The position numbers were made by a program, and so were the translations under genes. Below the pieces are notes generated by a model, which worked only from the letters and a program-made list of their open reading frames with translations, was not told where the DNA came from and searched no databases. This document shows positions 1-6,404 of a stretch of 8,605 bases of DNA, piece by piece. The stretch's first letter is position 1; the number at the start of each line of letters is the position of its first letter. Source of the DNA: an uncultured Bacillota bacterium (GTDB taxonomy: Bacteria > Bacillota > Clostridia > Tissierellales > Tepidimicrobiaceae); NCBI GenBank assembly GCA_937967955.1, contig CALBUB010000001.1:1-8605 (forward strand). The letters run 5' to 3'.

Positions 1-371
1 TCATTATAAACTTTATTGCCGCATATTAAAGATTTAAATCCTTGATTTGTTGTAATTTCTGTATTAGCAATTCTTACCTCACCTATAGTAGCTCTGCTAC
101 ATAACAGCAATGTGCCAATTGGAAGCAAAGTAGCCGAGCTGTTATCTAACCCTAATTTTGTAATTTTTTTCTCCGTATCATTAATATACTTGCCTTTACA
201 CTGTGTTATATCGGTAGGTGTACACCACTTAATGTCACCATTCCAAAACAATGAATTTCGTGTATCTGGTGTTCCACCATTAACTATTTGGACTATCTCC
301 CCCAACCTCTTAACTTCCCAATCCACTGGTATCCTGCCTACTTCTGTATCCTTAAATTTCCTATCTGCCAA
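1..371 (-). CDS. hsdS: Type I restriction-modification specificity subunit HsdS, 3' end beyond window
   Basis: This is the DNA-recognition subunit of a type I restriction-modification enzyme, which directs the HsdM methylase (and HsdR nuclease) to its target. The visible 123 codons read as a typical HsdS start and first target-recognition domain: a GRIPVDWEVKRLGEI stretch at about residues 12-26, then VNGGTPDT, FWNGDIKWCTPTDI, and later CSRATIGEVRIAN and TTNQGFKSL. No ATG exists at the 5' end. The start is taken as TTG at 371-369 because a GAGGAGG ribosome binding site lies 8 bases upstream, and an ATT one base earlier would hit a stop at once. The gene begins 18 bases after the hsdM stop, so the two are co-transcribed. 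HsdS proteins are usually about 400 residues, so roughly two thirds, including the second recognition domain, lies outside the window. The target sequence cannot be deduced. Family assignment is firm. Confidence 0.93.
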   Translation of the reverse strand, partial: MADRKFKDTEVGRIPVDWEVKRLGEIVQIVNGGTPDTRNSLFWNGDIKWCTPTDITQCKGKYINDTEKKITKLGLDNSSATLLPIGTLLLCSRATIGEVRIANTEITTNQGFKSLICGNKVYN

Positions 372-379
372 TCTTAATA

Positions 380-386
380 CCTCCTC
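380..386 (-). promoter_or_regulatory. Ribosome binding site of hsdS
   Basis: On the minus strand this reads GAGGAGG, 8 bases before a TTG codon. It lies in the short gap between hsdM and hsdS. It decides the hsdS start, because no ATG or GTG in that frame is better placed. Confidence 0.85.
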
Positions 387-389
387 AAT

Positions 390-2777
390 CTACAGCTGGC
401 TAAAAGTTTCTTCAGCCTGTCCTTCACATTCTAGAAGCTTTTTTATATGCATATCTACCTTCTTACTTAGTTCTTCTACTTCCTTTTCTATTTCTGGTAA
501 AGTTTCTTTGTATCTTTCTGCCAACTCCTTTATCCTTGTAGTAAGTCTATGGGATATTTTATCCATTTCTGTAGTTATGGCATCTGTTATAGATGCTATC
601 CACTTGTCATTTACTATGATGTTTTTAATTTCATCTGTTGATAGTTCCTTGTACTTTTCCTGTACCTTTTTTTCAAGGGCTTTTTCTTTATCCCTTATTT
701 CCTTTTTAAGGCTTGATTCTCTGTCTATTAAGTCTAGATATTTTTGCAATATCTCTAATTCTTCTTGGTAATCACTATCATTCTTTATCTCTCTTATACG
801 CTTGTTTACAGCTGTCTTTGTAATATTTCCCTTATCGTTTTTCAATTCTTCTAGTATTCCATCTTCTCCTGTATGTTCTTCTTCGAACTCTTCTTTTTCC
901 CTTTGGGCTTCATCCCTTTGGATTTCTAATTCCTCTAGCTTACTTTTTTCTTCTTTAAAGAACTTATCTATCATCAAGTGAGTAGGAATTAGTTCGCTAT
1001 CGGCAATCCATCCATTTTCTTTAAGCATATATACATCGTCTTTCATGGTTTCTAACCAATAATCCATTAAATGCTGGTATACAGCATATTTATCGATTAG
1101 CAGGCTATCCTCAAAGGAATCCAGTAAATCTTCTGATATTTGATAAATTAGCTGTTTAGGGCTAGTAGTTGAATCTATGGATTTTAATATAGGTATATAC
1201 TTATTGCTCCAGTTGGCTAGTATATCCCTTACTCTATTGGAGTAAGATATAAATTCATCATCATTAAATATTGTAGATTTTATATCTTCTATTTCTACTT
1301 TTAATTTACTATAGCCTTCCATTTCTGTTGGAGAAAAGAGTTTAGCCTTCAAGTTGGGAAAAGCTGTCCAGTATGCTTCTAAGTCATCTATATCCCTATT
1401 GGGAATACCTCCAAATAGATGGGCCTTTATATCTTGAATGTCTTCCTTTTCTTGATTATCTATATATCTTGGTATATTTAAGTTGTAGTCGTTTTCTTCT
1501 ATTTCTTCATTGCTTACAAAGCGAGAATATCCTGGAATTTCTTCCCTATTTTTGAAAACATCTACTATCTTGTGGATATCCCTTTCCCTTAACCTATTTT
1601 TATTTCCATCTTTCATAAAGCCTTTGCTGGCATCTATCATGAATATGCCTTCCCTTTCTTCAGCACCTTCCTTGTCGATTACTATTATAGATGCTGGTAT
1701 TCCTGTACCATAAAATAGGTTAGGAGGAAGGCCTATTATCCCCTTTATCAACCCTCTTTTTACTATGTTCTTGCGGATCTGTCCTTCCACATTTCCTCTA
1801 AATAGGACTCCATGGGGTAGTATTATGGCTCCCTTTCCCTTGCCCGGCTTTAGAGATTTGATAAAGTGGAGTAAAAAGGCATAGTCTCCATTTTTGGCTG
1901 GTGGGATTCCAAATTCCTTAAATCTATCATAAGGATCGTTTTCTGGGTCTAATCCATTGCTCCAAGATTTAGTGGAAAAGGGAGGATTAGCTACCGCATA
2001 ATCGAAGGTCATCAAACTTCCATCTTTATTTAGGAATGCAGGAGAGGTTATAGTATCCCCTTGCCTAATGTCTGCAATATCCTCATCATGGAGTATCATA
2101 TTCATCATAGCTAAGGCCCTTGTTGTGTTGTCCTTTTCTTGTCCATAGATGGTTAGTCCATGGGGAGCTTCATCGGCTGCCTTAAGTAGTAAAGAACCGG
2201 AGCCGCATGTAGGGTCATAGATTGTTTCAAACTTGCTTTTAGAGTTTTCCACCCCTATTAATTTAGCCATTACCCTAGATACTTCTGCTGGTGTATAGAA
2301 TTGCCCCTTAGATTTTCCCGATTCTGTTGCAAAATTTCTCATTAAATATTCATAGGCATCTCCTAAAAGATCATCCCCATCGGCCCTATTCTTACTGAAA
2401 TTAAGGTTTTCGAATATGGCTATTAATTTAGTAAGTCTGTCTACCTTTTCCTTTCCTCTTCCTAATTTATCATCATCATTAAAATCGGCTAAGGTAATTA
2501 CACCTACTAAATCATTAGCCTCTGCCAATTTATGGATGATTTTATTCATCCCATCTCCAATATCCTTGTTTCCTTTAAGCTTCACCATGTCGTGAAAGCT
2601 TCCACCCTCTGGTACTATGGTCACTGCATTTGGATCATTGTAGTATTTATCAGTAACATATTTTACGAATAAAAGGGTAAGTACATAATCTTTATATTGG
2701 GAGGCATCCATCCCACCCCTTAGTTCATCACACATTTGCCATATTTTACTGTATAAGTCACTCTTTTTTAATGCCAA
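390..2777 (-). CDS. hsdM: Type I restriction-modification DNA methylase subunit HsdM
   Basis: This is an N6-adenine DNA methyltransferase, the modification subunit that works with HsdS to protect host DNA and forms part of the restriction complex with HsdR. The order is: an HsdM N-terminal helical domain (about 1-150); GQFYTP at 158-163; the S-adenosylmethionine-binding motif DPTCGSGS at 188-195; the catalytic NPPF motif at 264-267, which marks an adenine methylase; and a C-terminal tail of about 190 residues that is very rich in Glu and Lys and probably coiled coil (about 605-710 and 735-785). At 795 residues it is far longer than the 500-530 of classical E. coli-type HsdM, the extra length being this tail. 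The start is TTG at 2777-2775, chosen because AAGGAGG lies 8 bases upstream and the protein begins as HsdM proteins do (ALKKSDLYSKIW). The frame is open and all catalytic motifs are present, so it is probably active. The hsdR partner is not in view and may lie to the left. Confidence 0.96.
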   Translation of the reverse strand: MALKKSDLYSKIWQMCDELRGGMDASQYKDYVLTLLFVKYVTDKYYNDPNAVTIVPEGGSFHDMVKLKGNKDIGDGMNKIIHKLAEANDLVGVITLADFNDDDKLGRGKEKVDRLTKLIAIFENLNFSKNRADGDDLLGDAYEYLMRNFATESGKSKGQFYTPAEVSRVMAKLIGVENSKSKFETIYDPTCGSGSLLLKAADEAPHGLTIYGQEKDNTTRALAMMNMILHDEDIADIRQGDTITSPAFLNKDGSLMTFDYAVANPPFSTKSWSNGLDPENDPYDRFKEFGIPPAKNGDYAFLLHFIKSLKPGKGKGAIILPHGVLFRGNVEGQIRKNIVKRGLIKGIIGLPPNLFYGTGIPASIIVIDKEGAEEREGIFMIDASKGFMKDGNKNRLRERDIHKIVDVFKNREEIPGYSRFVSNEEIEENDYNLNIPRYIDNQEKEDIQDIKAHLFGGIPNRDIDDLEAYWTAFPNLKAKLFSPTEMEGYSKLKVEIEDIKSTIFNDDEFISYSNRVRDILANWSNKYIPILKSIDSTTSPKQLIYQISEDLLDSFEDSLLIDKYAVYQHLMDYWLETMKDDVYMLKENGWIADSELIPTHLMIDKFFKEEKSKLEELEIQRDEAQREKEEFEEEHTGEDGILEELKNDKGNITKTAVNKRIREIKNDSDYQEELEILQKYLDLIDRESSLKKEIRDKEKALEKKVQEKYKELSTDEIKNIIVNDKWIASITDAITTEMDKISHRLTTRIKELAERYKETLPEIEKEVEELSKKVDMHIKKLLECEGQAEETFSQL

Positions 2778-2785
2778 TTTGTATT

Positions 2786-2792
2786 CCTCCTT
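2786..2792 (-). promoter_or_regulatory. Ribosome binding site of hsdM
   Basis: The minus strand reads AAGGAGG, ending 8 bases before the TTG start of hsdM. The strong match to the 16S rRNA tail supports the non-ATG start. Confidence 0.85.
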
Positions 2793-2826
2793 GGTTGATT
2801 ATCCTATAAATTTGATTTTTTGTATT

Positions 2827-2853
2827 ATTATGGAACATATGTAGTACATATGT
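2827..2853 (-). promoter_or_regulatory. Putative hsdM promoter with tandem palindromic operator
   Basis: On the minus strand CATAAT (2832-2827) is a fair -10 box about 50 bases before the hsdM start. No good -35 is seen. Just upstream, the 8-base palindrome ACATATGT occurs twice (2835-2842 and 2846-2853), separated by 3 bases, so the repeat period is 11 bp, about one helical turn. Flanking GTATTA (2822-2827) and TAATAC (2853-2858) are inverted copies of each other. Two identical half-sites on one helix face, over the region where a -35 should be, look like an operator for a dimeric regulator. Inference only: no regulator gene is visible in the window. Confidence 0.4.
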
Positions 2854-2935
2854 AATACAATCTAACAATATTTTATACCATATTAACAGCTTAAAACAAT
2901 AGAACCTACACAAAAACCGCCCTCCATCAAATTAA

Positions 2936-3241
2936 CATTTACCAAAGTTTGTAGGTAGTACTAAAATTGCTGGTCTACAAAATAGAAGGCACAGCTATCC
3001 TTTTGCAGGAGTTACTAGTGAGGCAATCCGTCTACCTGGCGGTGGCCATATACATGTAATATACACTAATATAGACTTTACTGAAGGACTTCTCCATGAA
3101 ATTCCAATAGAAACTGGTCCAGCAATTCCTGTAGGTGGAGGTAGGCATGTGCACTTTGCAGAGGGAAGTACTACTATAGACGCTAACCATATTCATGAGT
3201 TTATAGTAGCAACCCTAATTGATGACCCAACAGGAGATTAA
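2936..3241 (+). pseudogene. YmaF-like histidine-rich protein, 5'-truncated remnant
   Basis: An open frame of 101 codons ends at TAA (3239-3241). It reads with the spaced His pattern of the YmaF family: FVGSTKIAGL, RRHSYPFAGVTSEAI, LPGGGHIHVI, TGPAIPVGGGRHVHFAEG, NHIHEFIVATLIDDP. YmaF-like proteins are small, of unknown function, and common in Bacillus and Clostridia. Signs of decay are clear. There is no ATG, GTG or TTG in frame before GTG at 3149, no ribosome binding site, and an in-frame TAA at 2933-2935 just before the similarity begins. Several positions where family members would be expected to carry His appear changed (HLPKF where HVHEF is expected, RRHSYPF, GLLHEI). The rest of the frame has no stop or frameshift, so the loss of the 5' end may be fairly recent. 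Family assignment is from memory of the pattern, not from a search. Confidence 0.68.
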
Positions 3242-3245
3242 AATA

Positions 3246-3291
3246 AAAGGCCTATAGCAAGGATAAGAAATAATTTTTGCTATAGGCCTTT
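3246..3291. terminator. Bidirectional hairpin terminator
   Basis: A perfect 15-bp inverted repeat, AAAGGCCTATAGCAA (3246-3260) with TTGCTATAGGCCTTT (3277-3291), is separated by a 16-base loop. It lies between the end of the YmaF-like remnant (+) and the end of the DUF1232 gene (-), whose TAA stop (3292-3290) overlaps the stem base. The stem ends in A/T runs that can act as a U-tract in either direction, though neither tract is long. Confidence 0.75.
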
Positions 3292-3523
3292 AAGCTGTAA
3301 GATCTTTTTTGATCTGCCTTATAATAAATGCAAAAATTGTAGCATCATCAATAAGTCCTAGTAATGGTATAGCATCTACTATTATATCTGTTGGTAATAT
3401 TAGGTATATTAAGCCAGCTATAATCATAAGTATTGTACTTCTTGATAATTTTCTATAGCCTCCACTTTTCCAGTCCTTTATAAGCTGGAAAAGTAGTTTT
3501 CTTTCTTTCCATAACTTACTCAT
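3290..3523 (-). CDS. DUF1232 (YkvA-like) small membrane protein
   Basis: This is a 77-residue protein of the DUF1232 family, whose biochemical role is unknown. The family signature is clear: YLILPTDIIVDAIPLLGLIDD (residues 40-60), equivalent to the usual Y-hydrophobic-P-D-hydrophobic-P-D-hydrophobic-P-hydrophobic-G-hydrophobic-DD pattern. A hydrophobic segment at about 30-47 probably crosses or enters the membrane. A basic amphipathic N-terminus (about 1-29) precedes it, and a short basic tail with KKD follows. The ATG start (3523-3521) has an AGGAGAA site 7 bases upstream. It is a single-gene unit with its own TATAAT box and a hairpin at its end, divergent from the ferritin-VIT gene. The divergent layout may mean shared regulation, but nothing in the protein indicates iron binding. 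Confidence 0.85.
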   Translation of the reverse strand: MSKLWKERKLLFQLIKDWKSGGYRKLSRSTILMIIAGLIYLILPTDIIVDAIPLLGLIDDATIFAFIIRQIKKDLTA

Positions 3524-3575
3524 TTTTCACTTCTCCTATTTTGATTGATATTAATTGAGTAGCAAGCATATCTAT

Positions 3576-3581
3576 ATTATA
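3576..3581 (-). promoter_or_regulatory. -10 box of the DUF1232 gene
   Basis: The minus strand reads TATAAT, a perfect -10, about 53 bases before the ATG, giving a leader of roughly 45 bases. No convincing -35 is found at 16-18 bases upstream. Confidence 0.5.
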
Positions 3582-3665
3582 CGCTAAACTTTTAATAGTT
3601 CATATTGTAAATGATGGAAAGCAGCAATTATGCCCATGTTATTGGTGTAATAGAGGTTAAATATA

Positions 3666-3674
3666 TGTTATAAT
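3666..3674 (+). promoter_or_regulatory. Extended -10 promoter of the ferritin-VIT gene
   Basis: TGTTATAAT is a perfect extended -10 element (TG, one base, TATAAT), which can work without a good -35; none is seen. Transcription would start near 3681. The element is embedded in an AT-rich dyad, AATATAT (3660-3666) and ATATATT (3673-3679), with a 6-base centre. This could be an operator, but such dyads are also common by chance in AT-rich DNA. The left part, TTATAAT, equals one half of a PerR box, but the right half does not match. Confidence 0.6.
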
Positions 3675-3680
3675 ATATTG

Positions 3681-3794
3681 TGAAAAACTTTTCAAATTAA
3701 CAGCTACCTAGTTAGCTGCAAGGCTTGGCTAGCTGTGTATTCCCTTATCTAATGGGTATCAATAGGATAGTATTAAAATCAGGGGGTAGGATAA
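3681..3794 (+). promoter_or_regulatory. Structured 5' leader of the ferritin-VIT gene, candidate cis-regulatory RNA
   Basis: About 114 bases separate the predicted transcript start from the TTG start codon, long for a single gene. The leader holds competing stems. CAGCTA (3701-3706) can pair with TAGCTG (3713-3718). ACAGCTA (3700-3706) can instead pair with TAGCTGT (3730-3736), extended by a weaker CTAG/TTGG helix. GTTAGC (3711-3716) can pair with GCTAGC (3728-3733). Downstream, TTCCCT (3740-3745) can pair with the ribosome binding site AGGGGG (3781-3786), or its CCC with GGG at 3754-3756. No U-tract terminator is present, so any control would be on translation. I compared it with the consensus cores I remember for manganese (yybP-ykoY), NiCo/czcD, magnesium, fluoride, preQ1 and cyclic-di-GMP riboswitches and saw no match. 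Function is inferred only. Confidence 0.4.
3781..3786 (+). promoter_or_regulatory. Ribosome binding site of the ferritin-VIT gene
   Basis: AGGGGG ends 8 bases before the TTG start at 3795-3797. It supports the TTG start and is complementary to a pyrimidine run in the leader. Confidence 0.65.
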
Positions 3795-4682
3795 TTGACG
3801 GAAAATATTGTTATATCACAAGAGACAAAAGAAACTATTCTTAAAATCCAACAAAAAGAGATAACTGAACAGGCTATTTACATGAATTTAGCAAAAAAAG
3901 TAAAGAAGCAATCAGATAAAGAATTGTTAGAACGTATAGCTAAAGAAGAAAAATACCACTGTGAACTATGGAGTAAATATACAGGTAAAAATCCCAAACC
4001 TCAAAGGCTAAAAGTACTTTTATATTCCTTCTTAAGCATTATATTTGGATACACTTTTGTTATAAAGATAATGGAGAAAAATGAAGGAGTATCTAAAGAA
4101 ACCTATAGAAAGCTAGCAGAGGAAGTTCCTATTGCTACTAAAATATATGCAGATGAACAAAGGCATGAGCATGCACTTATAGGTATGTTAGATGAAGACC
4201 GTTTACAATACGTTGGTTCCATGGTTTTAGGTTTAAATGATGCCTTGGTAGAACTGACGGGAACTTTAGCCGGACTAAGCTTTGCATTACAAAATAACAA
4301 GCTGGTAGCCCTATCAGGTCTAATAACTGGAATATCTGCCACTTTATCCATGGCCTCATCAGAGTATTTATCAGCCCGTTCTGAAGGTAGTGCTAATGCA
4401 AAAAAGTCCGCCTTATATACTGGAGTTATGTACATCTTTGCAGTAATATTACTAGTACTTCCTTATATATTGCTACCAAGCCATAAATATATACCTGCAC
4501 TTATTTCTATGTTATTTATTGTGGTGCTTATTATCCTTGCTTTTACCTATTATATATCTGTAGCAAAAGATTTGCCCTTTAAAAAGAGGTTTTTAGAAAT
4601 GGCTACCATAAGCCTTTCTGTTGCAGTGCTTTCCTTTGTAATAGGAATTGTAGTAAAACACTTCTTAGGTATTGATATATAG
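3795..4682 (+). CDS. Ferritin-like/VIT1 fusion, probable iron or manganese transporter (MbfA-like)
   Basis: This is a probable membrane exporter of Fe2+ or Mn2+, combining a cytosolic ferritin/rubrerythrin-like helix bundle with a VIT1/CCC1-type transporter. In the N-terminal domain (about 1-130) the di-iron ligand pattern is visible: Glu25, the ExxH at Glu52-His55, acidic residues at 109-110, and the ExxH at Glu121-His124. The second part (about 138-295) has the VIT1 signature GLNDALVELTGTLAGLSFAL (146-165), MASSEYLSARSE (186-197), and membrane segments at about 143-165, 170-187, 208-227, 232-254 and 270-290. Hydrophobic residues at about 75-90 may contact the membrane. Fused proteins of this layout (MbfA and relatives) are known to protect against iron excess; the metal here is inferred. 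The start is TTG (3795), with AGGGGG 8 bases upstream and no better in-frame start. It is a single-gene unit with a long structured leader, and it converges with speB on a shared hairpin. Confidence 0.85.
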   Translation: MTENIVISQETKETILKIQQKEITEQAIYMNLAKKVKKQSDKELLERIAKEEKYHCELWSKYTGKNPKPQRLKVLLYSFLSIIFGYTFVIKIMEKNEGVSKETYRKLAEEVPIATKIYADEQRHEHALIGMLDEDRLQYVGSMVLGLNDALVELTGTLAGLSFALQNNKLVALSGLITGISATLSMASSEYLSARSEGSANAKKSALYTGVMYIFAVILLVLPYILLPSHKYIPALISMLFIVVLIILAFTYYISVAKDLPFKKRFLEMATISLSVAVLSFVIGIVVKHFLGIDI

Positions 4683-4690
4683 ACATTTAA

Positions 4691-4721
4691 AATGAGCAAC
4701 AGCCTTTAGCTGTTGCTCATT
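4691..4721. terminator. Shared bidirectional terminator, speB stop codon in the loop
   Basis: AATGAGCAACAGC (4691-4703) and GCTGTTGCTCATT (4709-4721) form a perfect 13-bp stem with a 5-base loop. It follows the ferritin-VIT stop by about 8 bases on the plus strand. On the minus strand it covers the last codons of speB, whose TAA (4708-4706) sits in the loop. T-rich stretches follow on both sides (TATTTG on plus, TTTAAA on minus). Confidence 0.82.
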
Positions 4722-5563
4722 ATTTGTAAAAGCAGTTCTCTTAAGAGCTTGCAAGCTAGTGCTGTTGAAATTCCCGTTGGATCGTTTGGAGGGGACAATT
4801 CTACCATATCAAAGCCTACTATGTTTAAGCCCTGAAGATGGCTTAATGCCTTTAATAGCTCTTTAAAGGTAACTCCACCAGCTTCTGGGGTACCTGTGCC
4901 AGGAAATTCGGACGGGTCTATTACATCTAAATCTATGGTTAGGTAGATTGGTTTATCCTTTAGCTTTTCCCTTAAAGTTTCTATACCTGCAAAGTCAAAC
5001 ATGTGAGTTTTAACATGTTCTCTTCCCCACCTTAATTCTTCCCTATCTCCACTTCTTATACCATATTGGAATATCCTACCGTCCCCAACTATTTCCCAGC
5101 ACCTTCTCATAACTGTTGCATGGGAGAGTTTGTCACCTAAATATTCATCCCTTAAATCTGGATGGGCATCAAAGTGGATTATATGTAAATCATCATAATA
5201 CTTTCCATAAGCCCTAACTGCTCCTAAGGTCACCAGATGTTCCCCACCAAGCATACAGGCTATCTTATTATCTTTAATAAGCCTTTCAACATAGTCTTCT
5301 ATTATGTCTAAGACCCTTTTTGTGTTTCCAAAGGGGATTTCCAAATCTCCTCCATCAAATATACTGTAATCGGTTAAATCCTTGTTTAAATAGGGGCTAT
5401 AGGTTTCTATGGCATACTCGCTATCCATTCTCATACAAGCTGGAGCAAATCTAGCTCCAGGCCTGTAGGAGGTGGTACCGTCAAAGGGGACTCCAAATAC
5501 CACTATCCTGCTGTCCTCATATTCACCATCACAGCCTAGGAAGGTTAGAATATTTTTATTCAT
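4706..5563 (-). CDS. speB: Agmatinase or related ureohydrolase SpeB
   Basis: This is a Mn2+-dependent ureohydrolase of the arginase family. The likely reaction is agmatine to putrescine plus urea, in the cytosol. The family motifs are complete: GGEH (106-109), FDAHPDLRDEY (131-141), DLDVIDPSEFPGTGTPEAGG (211-230) and MVELSPPND (253-261). The expected metal ligands are His109, Asp132, His134, Asp136, Asp211 and Asp213. The length of 285 residues is normal, close to Bacillus SpeB at about 290. The ATG start (5563-5561) overlaps the speE stop by 8 bases (ATGAATAA), and AAAGGAG lies 10 bases upstream inside speE, so translation is probably coupled. It is the last gene of the operon and ends in the shared hairpin. 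An alternative substrate is N1-aminopropylagmatine, as for the Thermus enzyme; motifs alone do not separate the two. Confidence 0.93.
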   Translation of the reverse strand: MNKNILTFLGCDGEYEDSRIVVFGVPFDGTTSYRPGARFAPACMRMDSEYAIETYSPYLNKDLTDYSIFDGGDLEIPFGNTKRVLDIIEDYVERLIKDNKIACMLGGEHLVTLGAVRAYGKYYDDLHIIHFDAHPDLRDEYLGDKLSHATVMRRCWEIVGDGRIFQYGIRSGDREELRWGREHVKTHMFDFAGIETLREKLKDKPIYLTIDLDVIDPSEFPGTGTPEAGGVTFKELLKALSHLQGLNIVGFDMVELSPPNDPTGISTALACKLLRELLLQIMSNS

Positions 5564-6404
5564 ATTCTAGCAACTCCTTTACATAATTAGGTAGTGCAAA
5601 GGCTCCTTTATGGAGTTCAGTATTGTAGTATTTAGTTTTAAGACTAAGCCTATTCCATTCTTCTTCCTTTAAATGGTCTATTGGATGATATTTTTTTGAA
5701 GCAAAGCCAAATAACCAATAGCCTGAAGGATAAGTAGGTATATGGGCCTGATATACTTTAGCTATTGGAAAGAACTCCTTTATATTCCTATAGGCCTTTT
5801 TCATGGAACTTATATAAAGAGAATAATAGGGGCTTTCCAGTTGGTTTACCATAATTCCATCTTCTTTTAAGGCCTTATAACAGTTGCCGTAAAACTCCCT
5901 TGTAAACAAGCCTTCTCCAGGACCAAAGGGATCAGTGGAATCAACTATTATCAAATCGTATTCATCTTCTTGTGAGCGGATAAATTTAAGTCCATTTTCA
6001 AAATACAGCTCTACCCTTGCCTCATCTAGCTTAGAAGCCGTTTCAGGCAGGTATTCTTTACACACATCTACTACTAGCTTGTCTATTTCTACCAGATGGA
6101 TTTTTTCAATAGTTTTATATCGAGTTAATTCCCTTATTGTGCCTCCATCTCCCCCGCCAATTACTAGAACCTTTCTTATATTTGGCTTTACAGCCATTGG
6201 TATGTGGACTATCATATCGTGATAGATGAATTCATCCTTTTCCGTTAACATTATAAGGCCGTCTAAGGTTAATATTTTTCCAAATTCTACTGAATCTAAG
6301 ATTTCTATCTTCTGGTAAGGACTCTTACCATTATATAATACATCCTTTATCTTTATACAAAACCTAACATTTTCCGTATGTTCCTCTGTATACCACAATT
6401 CCAC
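5556..6404 (-). CDS. speE: Spermidine synthase (aminopropyltransferase) SpeE
   Basis: This enzyme transfers the aminopropyl group of decarboxylated S-adenosylmethionine to putrescine, giving spermidine and methylthioadenosine. It shows the family layout: an N-terminal beta-strand domain with QKIEILDSVEFGKILTLDG (31-49) and the YHDMIVHIPM stretch (61-70); the nucleotide-binding loop VIGGGDGGTIRE (81-92); the acidic residue after strand 2 in LVEID (104-108); and the catalytic region VDSTDPFGPG (154-163). The 282-residue length is normal. The start is GTG (6404-6402), directly after the TAA of speA with no gap. GGAGGGA lies 6 bases upstream inside the end of speA, and the sequence WYTEEH at residues 4-9 matches the usual SpeE N-terminus. 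Putrescine is the likely acceptor, but agmatine is possible given the neighbouring genes. Confidence 0.94.
   Translation of the reverse strand: MELWYTEEHTENVRFCIKIKDVLYNGKSPYQKIEILDSVEFGKILTLDGLIMLTEKDEFIYHDMIVHIPMAVKPNIRKVLVIGGGDGGTIRELTRYKTIEKIHLVEIDKLVVDVCKEYLPETASKLDEARVELYFENGLKFIRSQEDEYDLIIVDSTDPFGPGEGLFTREFYGNCYKALKEDGIMVNQLESPYYSLYISSMKKAYRNIKEFFPIAKVYQAHIPTYPSGYWLFGFASKKYHPIDHLKEEEWNRLSLKTKYYNTELHKGAFALPNYVKELLEYE

Noticed and set aside
112..771. Plus-strand open frame of 219 codons over the left end
   Set aside because: It lies antisense to hsdS and hsdM, has a low-complexity Ser/Phe/Leu-rich product and no recognisable domain. The minus-strand frames carry clear family motifs.
2881..2935. 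Upstream sequence as the missing 5' end of the YmaF-like gene in another frame
   Set aside because: No frame here gives a start codon with a ribosome binding site or His-rich sequence, so a simple frameshift does not restore the gene.
3246..3291. Long inverted repeat as an insertion-sequence end or attachment site
   Set aside because: It is a compact hairpin placed exactly between two convergent gene ends, with no transposase or target duplication, so a terminator explains it better.
3668..3682. PerR/Fur-type box at the ferritin-VIT promoter
   Set aside because: Only the left half (TTATAAT) fits a PerR box, and that half is also the -10 element. The right half does not match.
3700..3794. 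Known metal riboswitch (yybP-ykoY or NiCo) in the leader
   Set aside because: The conserved core sequences I remember for these classes are not present. It is kept only as an unassigned structured leader.
4103..4435. Minus-strand open frames within the ferritin-VIT gene
   Set aside because: They are shadows of a gene with clear motifs on the other strand, with no separate expression signals.
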